Assembly (NCBI GenBank): GCA_019914995.1
Contig: CM034126.1
Location: forward strand, 8,189,001 to 8,253,000
DNA from: Acanthochlamys bracteata
Taxonomy: Eukaryota; Streptophyta; Magnoliopsida; Pandanales; Velloziaceae
Direction: 5' to 3'
DNA: 64,000 nucleotides
In this document: one piece after another, positions 1-14,200 of the stretch
Layout: each line of letters opens with the position of its first letter
Position numbering within the stretch: position 1 is the stretch's first letter
Position numbers and translations under genes: made by a program
The notes under the pieces: model-generated
What the model was told of the DNA's origin: nothing
Databases searched by the model: none
The model's input: the letters and a program-made list of their open reading frames with translations, nothing else

Positions 1-2159
1 TTGATATGACAAATTTTAAATATCGTTATCTATACATGTACTAAAATTTTATTATAATACTATAATTGTGTAATAGAAGTGTATATATAATAAAAAAATT
101 TGAATTAATATTATAGTTGTGTAATAAATATATTATTTATCTATTATGTAATATAAATTGTATTATTTAATTTATAAATAAATATAATTATAATATATAT
201 GTACTGTGTAATGTAACTATATAGTAGAATGGTTAATATATATATATATATATATATATATTTATTTATTTTTATTTATTTTTTATTTTCTAATATTAAC
301 ATCAGTTTCAACCTATAGGGCTCAACAGAAGCAGCTCCTGTTTGTTCGGAATGTCCAACAGAAATTGTTCCTCCTCTTTTTGAGTTTCAGTTGGCTATTA
401 TGCGGAAAATACTTTTAAACTATATTATTGAAAATAATTTTTCTTCTCCTTAGGTTAGCTTAGCAAATATAGTAATTTGCGAAGATTTGAAAATCAAATA
501 TTAAGCAAAATTGCAATCCCATTTAAAATATACAAGTTGCAAAAATCCACATTTCTTTCCACCAAATTCAAAACGAACAATATTTAATTATTAAAAGAAA
601 ACTTATTTAAAACCTGATATATCATCAAAATCAACAACTAAAAGTACAAGACAATTTTGCAATACATACAAAGTCAAGATGACAATTCACAAATCATATT
701 ATACAAATTCACAAGGTTATGTAGAATTTGCTTACAACAATTAGCCAAAATGAGTTAATATCAGTAGCTAAGGGAGAATTTAATCATACCACACTTGTGG
801 TTTACTGTTTTACCTATAAAGAGAATTTCCTTATGATATATGTCAACTAATCCTTTTCGTGATCATCAACCATTGATTTTGGATTGATAGCGATTTTTCT
901 AGCAATTTCAGCGATCCATTTTTAGTAATTTATTTTCTTGCAGAATCTGACACTTTCCTACCGGCATGAAGAGCAGCACATGTCCTTTCGTTAGCACACA
1001 ATAAGTTTTGTAAAATATTTATTAGTTCACAGAAAAAAAATATCTCACATAGATCATCCCTTTACCAAGACATATGGACTTCTCCCTTGGAGTATGTGAT
1101 TTCATTATATAAAGGCAGAAGTTTCTTCTTTCGTTGTTGATGTACTTATCAATCTTTTATCTTAATAAGAAATCTGCATATAATAGAATTAGTGTAACAA
1201 TTTTTTCAACATCTTTGTGTTAATTCAGGCGAGTGTTTTGGTTCCTATTAGGTAGATTTTTGTTCTTTCACTTACCAACGTACTCAGTTACTAAAGATTC
1301 AAAAGCATTTTTTAAATAAAATTGTCAAACTCATAAGCAATAGTTAGGCAGTAGTACTTCCACTGTAATGAATTAGTGTAACTTCATATTAATCTTATTA
1401 GATATAATGGATATTCTTCTCCTTTGATCTTTTCTTCCAATCTTGCATACACATTCTTATTTTGCCATCTTTTATTTCATTTTCAAGGTACTCCAAAAAA
1501 ATAAGGTTAGATTCCAGCACAAGCATAGAGAGCAAAATCAAATTCAATAAATAGACACAATTCCATAAGTTTCATGAAAGCAAAGTAAATCAAATTTTGA
1601 AAAAAATCCACGACATAAACTATGTAAGAGTAAGAAAAGGATCAATATGAAATTCCAGCAAAATTTTCAACAAACAATATTATTTACTTCAAAACCGAGC
1701 CTTCATCAAAGTTTTGAAAATCATCAAAATCATAACATATACCCTTACCCGTTTTGATATCTTATAGAAAACTTACCTCTTTGCTATCCAAAGTTTTTTA
1801 GATCTTTTATCATTGGTTCGCTTTATTGTTGAATCCACATTACCTTCATTCTTGTTACACCAACAAAATTAATGAAAGGAATAAAAGAGTATACTTTATC
1901 AGTGGCAAACCTGCTAAAAGAAGGATATGGTTGTGGCCTTCAACTTTTTCCTACTAGAGGCTCTGTTTGCTGTAGGGTATTTATTAATTGGCATAAATTC
2001 AATTCCTTCTTTTTTGAACACTCACTTTGAGAGCATAGCATTGCATCCAACCTGTCTTTACATTGTACAAACTTAGTCAGCGATAAAAATAAATCATTGT
2101 TCTTAATTTTTTGGTTCTAAACATCATTACTTAGGTTGTTGTTATCTTCCAGTAACTTA
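1..2159. other. AT-rich spacer without a recognisable gene
   Basis: No reading frame here resembles a known protein on either strand. The left end is extremely AT-rich and carries a short TA dinucleotide run around 232-260. Short non-coding stretches with ordinary base composition follow. I see no transposon end that I can pair before the Tourist-like element that starts at 2160. Confidence 0.5.
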
Positions 2160-2920
2160 TGGATTGTTTGGGTAATGGTTGTTGATGGTGAATGGTGGTG
2201 ATGGTGAAGCATTTCACCATGTTAACTATATTTGTTTTGATTTTATTAATGGAAGGGAAGGGGAATTATTCCCCATCTCTCACCATGTTTCATGGTGAAA
2301 TGTGTACCCACCAATTTAGTGGGTACACATGGTGACAAAGTGGGAAGCAAATTTGCTTCCCCTTTTGTCCTTTTATATTTTAATTATTTTAATTATTTAA
2401 TATTTATTTTAATTAGATATTTTTTAATTAAATATTTATTTTAATTAATATGTGTTATTTGTTATTATAATAATTTATAATTTTTATATTTATTTAAGTT
2501 TAATTGATTTTAGTTAGTAGAGAAAATAATAAACCTATATGATCAAAATTTTTTAATCTATAATTTTATTTAATTTTGTTAAATTATATCAAATATTAAT
2601 AAAAAATTAAATTAATATAAAAATTAATCTAAAAGTTATATTAATAAAGTTAATTTAAGTTATATTAATTAAATTAGTTTAAAATTATATTAATAAAAGT
2701 TAGATTAATATAAATAAAAAGGGTATTTGAGTTTTTTATAAAAGTTTAACTTCCATTACTCATTTATTTACCCATCTATCCAAACATAGTTAATTTATTA
2801 CCTTTACCATATATCCAAACATCGTAAGATCAATTAACTATCTGTTCCTATCCGTCCTCTTATTATTTTTCCTATCCGTACTGTTACTTTTATTTCTTAG
2901 CTATGAATCCAAACATACCC
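2160..2920. mobile_element. Tourist-like (PIF/Harbinger) non-autonomous element
   Basis: The left end reads TGGATTGTTTGGGTAATGG and the reverse complement of the right end reads GGGTATGTTTGGATTC, sharing the GTTTGG core typical of Tourist termini. A TTA trinucleotide flanks both sides (2157-2159 and 2921-2923), matching the 3-bp target duplication of this superfamily. The interior (about 2380-2720) is almost pure A/T and has no coding capacity. The right edge abuts copia gag-like sequence, so it probably inserted in or beside the older retroelement. The terminal repeats are imperfect, which suggests an old copy. Confidence 0.6.
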
Positions 2921-4500
2921 TTAGAGTTTCATGATGGACCATATTTACTTTCTTAATCATGTCATTATAGTTATCGATGGAAGCTTTGAAGTCAGGTATA
3001 GGTGGGCATTTCAATCTCAGCAATTCATCATTTAGTGCTTGATTTTGCTCTTCATGCTCAATGATCTTCTCAATCAAATTATTAAAAGTGGAAGCTTGTG
3101 CAATGTCAGAGCTACTCGGGTACTCATCAGAAGCATAAGCCATTAATTTAGCATGCAATTTTTAATTTGATTCAAAAAATTCTTTATTCTTAGCATGCAA
3201 AACATTATTTTTTAGATCTCAAATTTTCATGCATAGCATATAAATCAGTAATTTATAGTTTTCAGTATATAAATCATTTTTCTTAATAGAGTTGAGTTCA
3301 GTCATTTGTCTTTCAATTCTCTTTTCATTTTCATGCAAATATTTTTAAACTGATTATACATGCTCTACACATTCATATATTTAGTATAAAACTCATAAAA
3401 AATGTCTAGCAACCCTTTACTTGAATCACTGGATTCAAATATACTTACCGCACTATAGTGTTCATTATAGCCATAAAGCATAGGTATACTGATTCGAACA
3501 TTTGCATAATGTTTGGATTGATATGTGGATGAGATATCTTCGTCTCTCTGTGCCTCCAATTCTTTTCTCTTCCTTTGATCTTTGCATTTGATTTTCTTTA
3601 AAAGAGGACAATTTACGTCTAAGGTGTCCATTCTTTTTGCAATGGTAATAGTTATTATCTAATCTTTATTCTCCCCGGTAATATCTGTTCATTGGCATTT
3701 TTCTCTTATGATTCCTCTTAAGAAACTTCCTGAATCTTTTGGTTAGTAAATCAAAATCACTTTCTTCATCTGAAAAAGAATTACTTTCCTGCAGGTTCAA
3801 AGTATTTAGTGCAATTCCTTCTATTAGATCTTCTATTTTTATCTGCGATATTTTCTTTAAGATAATTGCAGGAAGTTTGGATTTTCCTCTATGCATCAAC
3901 ATTGGAGCTGTAGGAGGGTAGGATGACTTGCAAGATTTTCCACTTAAGCTCTTCCGATTTTTAACACTTTTCCTAAATTCTTTAAAGTTTTTAAAATGTT
4001 AGTGAATCTACAATATATTTGTTTAATGGTCTCAGTTTTGCTCATCTTGAAGCTTTCATAGTCATGCATCAAAAGGTTCACACGTGTTTCCTTAACTTGC
4101 TTTGTTCCTTTATGCGTGACTTCGAATTGAGTGCAAATTTCTTTAGCTACGTTGCAAGAACAAATTTAGGTATATCCGTTAGAGTTAAAAGCTTAGTATA
4201 AAAGATTTATTGCTCTGTCATTGAGGAATATGGATCGATTGTCTTCTTTAGTGAACTCCTCTTCTAGTTTCAGGATGGTCCTTCCTTTCACATTGATTTT
4301 GCTTAGCACAATGGGTTCATCACGTACGATATTTCATAGCGAGAAGTCTTTGGCTCGAATGGACACTGTCATTTTCCTTTTCCAGCACCCATAGTTTGAT
4401 TCATCGAAAATGAAGCTTGATTCTAGATCCTCTCAACTACTATGTACGCAAGGTTAGCCATATGGATTTTTTACCTCTTAAACCTTTGTTTTGAGGACCG
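2921..4500 (-). mobile_element. Ty1/copia gag fossil
   Basis: Translated on the minus strand, this stretch resembles the gag region of plant Ty1/copia elements. An acidic DEESD segment is followed by a basic KRFRKFLKRNHKRK-type segment around 3660-3850. The tail of a CCHC-type zinc-knuckle region (CPLLKKIKC) lies near 3590-3630. The gag start region near 4460 follows a primer-binding-site-like TTATCAGAGC motif near 4500-4510. The coding region is clearly broken in several places and no pol is attached. It is a partial, old copy joined on its upstream side to the LTR at about 4511-5100. Confidence 0.65.
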
Positions 4501-4510
4501 CTCTGATAAC

Positions 4511-5100
4511 AATTATTCAACAAACTTGCATAACCAACTCAAAAACGGAGGGGAGGGGGATAATAGAGTTGGTAATTAAAAATTCCGGAGAATAATTTTT
4601 CCATACAACAACAGAAATATAGCCAATTGGATGTAATAATTTTCTACACAGAGGCCGTTACACAAGTAAAACTTTTTAATTGATGATTCTTGCACATAAA
4701 AGATTAGTGCTTTTTGTTCGGTTCAAATGCAAATAAAATAAGAAATCTATTCACCACAGAAATGCACTAGATTTACATGGTTCAACAAATGAATTTACCT
4801 AAGTCCACGTCACTCTTCGTCAAGTGGAAAACCCACTAATCCTAATTAAATTGCTACAACCTGAAGGCACTGTGTTTAGCTAAACACCGTCCCTTGACCG
4901 GTTTTCTCCTCGAGGTGAACTACTAGCATCCTCTTACATTCCTATGACCCTTCGGCTACTACTCACAAGCCTTAATCAAGGCCTTCGTATATACATAGCT
5001 TTTTATAAGCTAGTACAATCGAGTAAACTTTATCAATCCCTTCTTACTAAACGCAATCCTCACACAAATTCCAGTGTGTTGGGGGTGTTACAGATTTGTC
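4511..5100 (-). repeat. copia-type LTR relic upstream of the gag fossil
   Basis: Read on the minus strand, this segment ends just before the primer-binding-site-like motif (TTATCAGAGCGG) and carries a C-rich stretch near 4548-4562, as many plant copia LTRs do. A possible start is the TGTAACACCCCC on the minus strand near 5092. The outer boundary is uncertain because no target duplication could be recognised. No second LTR of this element was found in the window. Confidence 0.45.
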
Positions 5101-7162
5101 TCAATTTATAACGTCAATCTCTCTCACATGATAAGTCTAATCCCAATGAAAAATAAATGAGAGAATATCAAAATAAAGTCAAGAATATTATCTCAGTAAA
5201 GCTCAAGTAGTGAGTAGAGAGTAGAAGTGTATTACCTCTCTGAAATATTTTTGTCTGTTGTATGTAGTTCTACAAGATATCTCTATTGTATGCTTCTTTT
5301 TACCGGCTTCTTATTTTTTTCCTTCTTTTTTTCGTTTATATTTTTCTCTTGTCAAGTTGAAGAATTCTTAATCTCCTAATGGTAGGAGACCATCTTGGTT
5401 GTCTCTCTCGCGCCTGCTACAGTATCTCTTATCTAAATCTTCAAGATGCCACCTTTCAAGCTCTATCGAGTGAGTCTCAACGTCTGTATTTATCTTCAAC
5501 GGCTAGATTTTCAATCTTTCTCAATTCTCATTGGATTAGCAAGTTGGTATGTTGATTTGATTTTTCTTTTGTATCATTCAATGAGGATGTGCTTCCTCCT
5601 CTTACCCGTTGTGCAATTTTTTCATCTTCTTGTGTGGCCCCTTTGTAAAGATGATGGATCAAATTCGATTTTGAGTTTCTCTCTGATTTTACTGATTGGC
5701 TATATGTGTTTCCCTAAGATATTCATAGTTAAGGATGTTATCAAGTTATACTATACTGTAAATACTTATTTTCAGAGAGAAGAATGCTAACGAGTTGAAA
5801 TGTAGTATCACCTTTATATTTCAATAAGATCAATTTTGACATACAATGACATTATTGAATTTCATCTTATGAATCTTGCATGATAATTCTTCGCAAAGTA
5901 TTCTTTTTGTCAGTTTCACTATTTACAACACTTGCTTAAGAGTTTCTTATAGCATGTTGTTATGATGTATAATTGTAGCAATATAGTGGTTTTAGTTTAT
6001 ATATACTCCTTGTGACTGGATCCTTAATTTCTTTTTGAATGAAAATTGAAGTTTCATTCTTGAACTTAAATCAGGACTATCGACAAAATTATTCTAATAG
6101 CATTCAGCACTATGTTCTGTACATTCGTTTATTGATATTTTCTGTTATCTTGATATGTATTGGTAGCGGATATATTGATCAATATGTTTCTAAACTTTTA
6201 TAAATAGTGATTTGATTAACTTTAATGTTGTCATGTGCATGTTGCTCAAATTTAATAGCTTCATGCTTAAATCATCTATAAAGTCAGTATGATAATCACC
6301 ACTTCAATACAACAGCGAAACGGTCGGCTGGTTTAGTCAAATCCTCTATACTGCTTTAGCTCGTGCTTTTGTTCTACATTGTTCTATTTTGTCTAATACT
6401 TTGCCAATTTTTGCAATCTTGTGTTCGATGAAAAATAGCTAAATATAGCTAGCTGTTCTATACGATACTTTTTTGTGAAACTATAAGAGATTATGTTAGT
6501 TTTATACCTATCGATATGCACAATTTAGTTTAAACCATTAGTTCATCTAACTTATAAGGCATAGTTCTTACTTCTTGTATCCTCAAAATTAATTTGGTTT
6601 CCAACAAAGCAAGGAAAGGAATCAATGAAACGAAGCCATAAAACTAATGTAGCAATCTGATTAGAAGTTATAAAAAAAAGCGTAAAATAGCAAAACATAA
6701 CAAAACTATGACAAACAAAAACAAAGATCAGAAAACAAAAAATACTAGATATAGTACTACCGATAATGACAATAGCAATAACTGGTAGTACATGAAAATA
6801 ATAAGATCAGCTGAGGATAATACTAGAACATGAAAACTCTGCAAAGTGAAAATCTTTTATATTTTTTATAATGGTCTAAATGGTATTATTATTTTTATTT
6901 AAGTTATTAAAAAGCAATAACAAAATGTTACAAATAAAAGATGCTTTGTGTGAACGTAATTTGTCATTTTTCATAAAAGTATATTGTTTCGGCTTTACCT
7001 TTTACCAAACAGTTATTGATTGTATTCTAATAGCGACTTTTGATGAGTTATAGCAACTTTAGATAAATTTTAGTATTATCAACCAAATCCTTAATCCAGA
7101 CTTCCACGAAGAATAGCAAGATCGAAGGTAGCATATTTCAACAAAGGCAACCAATTTTGCAA
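5101..7162. other. spacer without a recognisable gene
   Basis: The longest open frame (5446-5790, plus) would encode 114 residues with irregular hydrophobic segments, but it lacks similarity to any family I know and sits in AT-rich DNA with no coding bias. I see no RNA gene. Small MITE relics may be present around 6600-7000, but I could not pair their ends. Confidence 0.5.
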
Positions 7163-7170
7163 CATTTAAG

Positions 7171-7644
7171 TAGAAGTGCAAATATAGACAAGTCGGGCCA
7201 AATGAAGCGACCATGCTAGGCTGGCCAGACTCGTTTTCCACGCTTGGGCGCATTTTTCTTAACACAGCCCGGATCGTTTACCCATTTTATTTTTAAATAT
7301 TATATAATAACTAAATAATAAAAATTTAAAATTGATTTTTAAAAAATATTATTCAGATAAAATAAATATTTTTTATTATTAATATTTTTTATTATAAAAT
7401 TTTTTATTATTTAAAATATTTATTATTATATGTTGATTTGGTCAACTGTCAATGTTGACTAAGTCAACGATAGTTATTGACAGATCAATATTGACCAGAT
7501 CAATGTGTGCAGTACTTGACGGGCCGATAATATCGACCCAATACTATCTGTTAGATCGAACCGAATCGACTCAATCTTGCTACACATGCCATTTTGTCGG
7601 GCCGTGAATCGGCCCGTATAACTTGGTTCGAATTTGCACTTGTA
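7171..7644. mobile_element. hAT-like non-autonomous element
   Basis: The ends are TAGAAGTGCAAATATAG on the left and, in reverse complement, TACAAGTGCAAATTCG on the right, which form terminal inverted repeats. The flanking octamers CATTTAAG (7163-7170) and CATCTAAA (7645-7652) match at six of eight positions, as expected for a decayed 8-bp hAT target duplication. Subterminal GGGCC/CGGCCC motifs and an AT-rich centre resemble the elements at 27793 and 53211. It has no transposase. Confidence 0.6.
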
Positions 7645-8297
7645 CATCTAAAGAATCATTTGAAATTACTTAGAATAAAACTCTCTTAAAAGAATTATTT
7701 TTATATTTTTTAAAAAATAAATTTAATTTTTTTCTTATAAAAAAATAAAAAGTTTATATATAAAAATTTTATAAAATATAATTTATTTATATATTTTAAA
7801 TTTTAATTTTTTAAATATTATAATAAAAATGCACCTTGGAACGCAACGCCAAATATGCACTAACAAATATGCACCACGACTCCTGGGAAGATACGTCTCC
7901 TGGGACAGCAATATCACAATCATGATTGCACATAACTATACACGAACTATCAAACATTAATCAGAAATGACCGCAAAGAACCTGCTGCATGCTCCAGAAT
8001 AAACAGTTGAGACACCAGATATTGATAAAACAAAATTAAAATCACCTGTAAGGGTGGTGATGATGCAACTTACTGGTATAACAGTGTTTTCTGGAGCGGA
8101 AACCTTACGAAAAGGTCAGTTTCCTTAAATGCCTCAGCTAAAAACCAAGAAAAAAGTACAAAAATCTTAAAGGAGACCGGAAGGATGCTGACAAACAGCT
8201 AACAGAGCCATGCAAGAATGCTAGAACAAGGACTCAGAATTTAAAGAAAAGAAGCTCATTCTTAGATAACAATAAAAAGCCGCATCAAAGGAGAAGC

Positions 8298-11200
8298 CTA
8301 TGACTCCAGAAATCCACGCTGCTTGAAAACATCATGCATGGTCACCCCAATTTTAGCAGGAGATTCAACCACTGTAACGCCTGCTTCCTTGAGAGCTTTG
8401 ATCTTGTCCTGGGCAGTGCCCTTCCCACCAGACACAATTGCTGCATCCAAAATAGCAAATCACATTTAAAATTACGAAAGATAATAGTATGCATGCCTAT
8501 CTGATGCACAAGAAAGTTCATATAACCAACATATTTTAATTTCACATCAATTAGGGGGGACTCAAATGAACTACTACTTACTGGCTAAAGTGATCCTCTA
8601 ACCTACATTACAATGAAGAGAGCAAGTTTAAAGTAACTTGGAAATGCTACAAAAGTAAGCCTATAACTCCTTCACTCATTGTTAATTTCATTTGCGTGAA
8701 AAACAAACACCTCTTAGTGTAAAAGTGATTGCAAGGAGATCATCACTCTGGTTAAAATCTTCATCAATAGCAAGGTTTTTCATGTTCTCAAACAAGAATC
8801 ATATGTTAAATTGAACATTCAACTTATCGTCATGTGATTTAGTACCGTTGAATTTAACAGGAAGTGACCTCTCAAGTTAGCTCCTTCATCACCATCATGA
8901 AACCATATTTAAACAAACATCAACATAAAGATCTCAGATTGTCTCCTTAAACTTGCCAAATTAAGCTTCAATGGCTAAGCGATAAAAATAGAACTAATGG
9001 AGCTGGATACATTATGTTGATAACACCTTTGAAACAACTATACTAGGCTAAAGCGAAGAAAGAGACACTTCTGCTACAAAAAATTTAAAATAACAAAAAA
9101 AACAGCTGAAAAACTGCATAATGCATATTACAGTTAAAGCATAGACTGTACAAACTTTCTTTGTGAACTTTAAGTGCAGATTTTCTATATTTCACCTTCA
9201 TATAGAAAAGAAAAAATGGAACTTAATATGGACTTCTAAAGTGGAAGTGAGGCATCAAGTCTTTGCTAGCATCTGTTTCAAGTTATGTTTTATTTAGTAT
9301 CTTTCATATATTACACTAAAATATAATACTATGAACTAATCCATGAAACAGATTCCTATTATAAGAAAATTCCTCGTACCTCCTGCATGACCCATTCGAC
9401 GGCCTGGTGGAGCAGTTAGGCCAGCTATGAATGCAACAACAGGCTTCTGTGTACCACTTTCCTGTTTGATTATTAAGAATGTGTGTGAAAAATTGAGATA
9501 ACTTATTTCAACAGTAACTCAAAACTGCTCAAATAAGTGCAACATTTGATCCACATAACAAGATGTTATAATAGTTATATTGATGAGCAACACTAAGGGG
9601 ACGTTTGGCTGAGCGTTCCAACTCCGGGGATGTTTGGGAGTGCTTTTGAAAAAGAGTTTTTTGGAACAAAGAATATTTTTGAAATTTCTGAAAAACGAGC
9701 TCTACTTTTTTATATTAAAAAATTAATAAAAATAAGTAATAACAAGAAATCACGACATATAATTTTTCTATACTTTCTGAATTTTTAAAAAAGTTCTGTA
9801 GACTATTGTAGAAAATTTATTAGAAAACGTGCAATGAAAAGTTGGAACGAAAAGGAGTTTAAGCAATGCCAAACAGACACTCTATTTCATTCCAAATAAA
9901 CACTTCGTGTTCCCAATAAATCTTCTACAGTATTTTACAGATTTTTTTAAAAAAAATTTATGAAGTATAGAAAAATTGTATGTGGTAAAATCATTATATA
10001 TAGAATAATTGTATGCCAAACAGACACTCTATTTCAGCTCATTTCCCGATATATTTCTAAAATATCCTTTATTTCAGAAAAGTTTTATTTCATAAACACT
10101 CCCAAACGTCTCCTAAGGTGTAATTGTTCAGGAAAGTCAGCCTACTTAAATCACTTCTAGGAAATATGCAACATACCTGCTTAAACTTTCTTAAAAATAA
10201 AAGTACCTTCAAAGGCAAACTATCCCTCAAAGATTGCCAGCCAAATGACAAAAACTAGCTGTGAACCGCGGTAGATATAGGGAGTGTTCTCAGTTTACCT
10301 GTATAAAGGCTGCAGCATCCTCCTCAGCAGTTCCTCCAATCTCTCCAATAAGGACAATGCCTGAGGTTTTGAATTGCAATTGTAAGCAAACTATACAAAC
10401 TGAATAACTATTCATCATAAGTGAAGAAAAGGCTACCTTCACTACAGGATGGTAGAATTCTACACTCATGTCATGAGCACTGGACCAAATATCAGACTGA
10501 CCCAATAAAGGAAAAGAATGAAACAAAAAAGACAAAAAGACATGTAGCCACATATAGCTATAATGTAAGTGCTCAATTTGCATAAAAGTTGCTTTCTTCC
10601 ACTTGTTTTAGTGATAAACAAAATTAGTTAATCAATGAATGAACAAAGTAATATTATGAAATACTACAGCTCTTTGTGACTACATATACATATATAAGAC
10701 ACAAAGAGAAGATGTTTTGGCTAATTACAGGAATATAAATTCTGTGCACATTTCCTGCAAGTTACAAGCACAAAAGACTACATTGTACATGGAGCACTTG
10801 TTTGTTCATAGCAGTTTGCACGTCACCACTCTGCTCATAACTCATATATTCCTAAGACTATCCTCCTGTAAATATACGATCTAGCTTTCTTCATGAAAAC
10901 TGGAATATGCACTTACAATTGAACAATTTCTACACAGCCAATAGAAAGAATGGATCACAGATACATTTAACAAAAACAAACCAACAAGCGAAGGACTTGC
11001 CTTCAGTCTGGGGGTCTGCGACAAACTTCTTCAAGCAATCCACAAAATTTGTCCCATTGAAAGGGTCCCCTCCGATGCCAACGCATGTAGATTGCCCAAG
11101 ACCAACAGCAGTTGTTTGAAAGACCTGAACATGTTGAACAGAAGAATTACCATGCTTTTGAAAAAGGATTTGTAGATATTAATTGCTACATAGAAACAAA

Positions 11201-14200
11201 CTAAAGACATACCGCTTCATAAGTCAGGGTACCAGATCTAGATATGATTCCTATACGGCCAGGCTTGTGGATATACCCAGGCATGATTCCAATTTTGCAT
11301 TCTCCGGGCTTAATAATCCCAGGGCAGTTTGGTCCAATTAGCCTAGTTTTTGATTGCTTGTTAATAGCAGCCTTCACTCGGACCTGAAAAAACAATTGAT
11401 TTACTGAGACTACTAGATATTCCAACAGGCAATTGAGCAATGGTCAAAAATGTCTATATTGAGTAACATCCAAAATGGCAAAAACAGAAGCATCATAATA
11501 TGAATATCCAACTACTTCACCGCTTGCAGTAATAATTTTACTGTTGTTCTTACAGAAATAGGGGGGCAGCAAGGCATGCCTACTCTCCTAAGTCCCTATG
11601 CACATCTCCTCTACATCTGTTAATTTACAGAAACCATGCAACTACCTTTTAAACTTCCTTTAAGTAAGTTCATATTTCATCCTAACCACTTACAGCCTAG
11701 TTCTTTTGTGTGCATATAGCAAACTGAGCAATTACACTTAATCTACTTTTTTACAGCTGCAGTCTCCATTTATCTCTATTCTTCTTCTTTTTTTTTTAAC
11801 TATTTTCGCTGAAATCTGGCTGATCCTCTGTTCACTAATTCTTCACTCACTAAACACCATATCAGGTAGACCAGACCATTTCTACAGAATCCAGATCGAC
11901 CAATTCCCATAATCCAAATTGATCAAGTTCAAATACATTGGAATCCATCAAACACACTTAATAGTTTTAAAGTACCACTCAAAACAACCAAATCATCGCT
12001 AACAAAGCTCTTCAGGATCAGGGGTAGTATCTCAATTCAAAAATCTTCATAATAACAGTGAAGATAGTTTTATCTAAACACTTAAAGTAGAATATTTTAA
12101 GCCAACATATCCAGACATTACAAAAGACTAAATATAATTACAAAAGAAAAAACCTCATGAACCAAACTAATTTAAAAAATAACACCTAAGGTAATTAAAT
12201 GTATGTATCATCTTTAAATACCATGATATCTCAACTGCATAGGATGGCCTTGCATTTTGATGGCAAAACTATTCCACCAAAAGATGCCACGTGCATGAAA
12301 TATGGTTTTGAAAAGGTCTCAACATGGTAAGTTAAAATAGCAACTAACTATTTTAGAAGTTGTGCACAGAAACAACCTTTGATATCACGTATTTCTACTG
12401 CAAAAACTTGTCCTTCTATTAGTAAGCACCACTTATAATTCTTCATTTCTTTAACAAATACATGTTCATCAGTGCATCAAAGACCAACTGAAATATCAAT
12501 AAACCATGATTTGTTAGTTTTTTAAGGACTTCAAAAACACATAGATTAATCCAGAGCCTTAAGGAACACCCATGTGAGTAGTTGGAATAACTCCTAAGAT
12601 CAAAAGAACTCGATATATATCTTCTTCGTGTGGGTAATTTAGCTGAAAGAACCAATTGTTGTAAAGAGAATGACTTAAAGTACCCAGTAATGAGTCTGAA
12701 ATATATAGCAACTCATCTAAGGAGAATCCATGAGTTGTAGGCAATGTTTTTAATAAAAAAGCATATAATCAAGGTAAAGAAAATATTGGAACACATCCTT
12801 TGCTAGTCAGAGAAGAGAATATGAACTTGCTCATCTCTTCTGGCAAGTTCCAAAGTTAGAAGAAAAAGAGTCTACCTTACAAATACTGTCCTTGTAGGGT
12901 TTTAGCACACTGCTTTGATCAAATTGAGTATACAATACAAGAAATAAAATGCAACAAATAAGCTCAAGTTGTATGAATTTTAGCCAAGAGAACTTCAAAT
13001 CTCCATCTACTACATTACAATAACATCCAGACCTCAACAATTCGCATTACCTTTCCCATTGGAACCTTTACCAAATAATAGTGTTGGAAATGGTACAAAC
13101 TCAAACATGATTCAAGAAACTAGACAATTGTTTACCATGTCATGCTGTGGGATACCCTCGGTAATGCAAACGACAAGATCCAACTCAGCTTCCATTGCTT
13201 CCATTATTGCTGCTGCAGCAAATGGAGGTGGCACATAGATAACAGACGCATTAGCCTTAGTTTCAGCTTTGGCTTCTGCAACTGAGTTGAAAACAGGTAG
13301 TCCCAAGTGTTCAGTTCCACCTTTCTTAGGAGTGACTCCACCAACCTACAACAGCAAACAAATTCATTTCTCACAATTAGCAATATTGTTAAAGAAAATC
13401 TAATATGTAGATAAGCACCCTAGCAAAAAGATATGAAGTACAAGTGTTGCATTTTCTATAAGGTAAATAAGTCAAGACAGCAGCCAAATTTGAATTTTAT
13501 ATAAATGAACAAGATGATAGTCCTTAAAAATTGGGGCATGCCACTCCAATTCATCCTTGAACACAGAACATAGAGTTTAATATGCTCCCTTCAGAGTAAA
13601 GGTAAGAGCAAATACAACACGTGAAGGAACAGGAAAGCACTAAATGCTATACAGTTTGCATTAGAGTAGATGGTCAGAGCTCCAGCAACACTATATTGCA
13701 GCGATCCTTGGACTAATACATGTGAACAATCAAATCAACTTAAGAACTTCACCTTATAACAACTGATCAAGTTTTGGCAAGTGGCACATTAACGAACAAA
13801 CAGACTGTGATAAGTGACTGGATTTTCGAGTAATTGAGCTTACAGTCGTAAATAGTTTGACAACTTACTGACCTATGCACTTAGACCACAAAAACGTTTT
13901 ACAAATCTAACGGTACTTTAATTTTTCTTTCAAACATGGCTGGTTCAGAGTTCATAACCCTGGATCAATCTTGCTGTCCAAAAGGGGTCCAAAAGGGAGT
14001 AACCATGAAAATTTATTACTTCACTGTCTATCTGATCTGACTAAGCTCATTCACCTCTGATATCATCGGTGCAATTAACATTCCACCAAAAAGTGAGACA
14101 TAACAAACATAAAAATATCACTAACTAAAACATTCGTCTAAGAATCACTAAATCATACAATTTAATTATAATGTGCTCAAAATGGACAGGATATATTCAA

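Noticed and set aside
5446-5790. 114-codon plus-strand ORF
   Set aside because: It has no family resemblance, lies in AT-rich DNA near LTR sequence, and has no codon bias or exon context.
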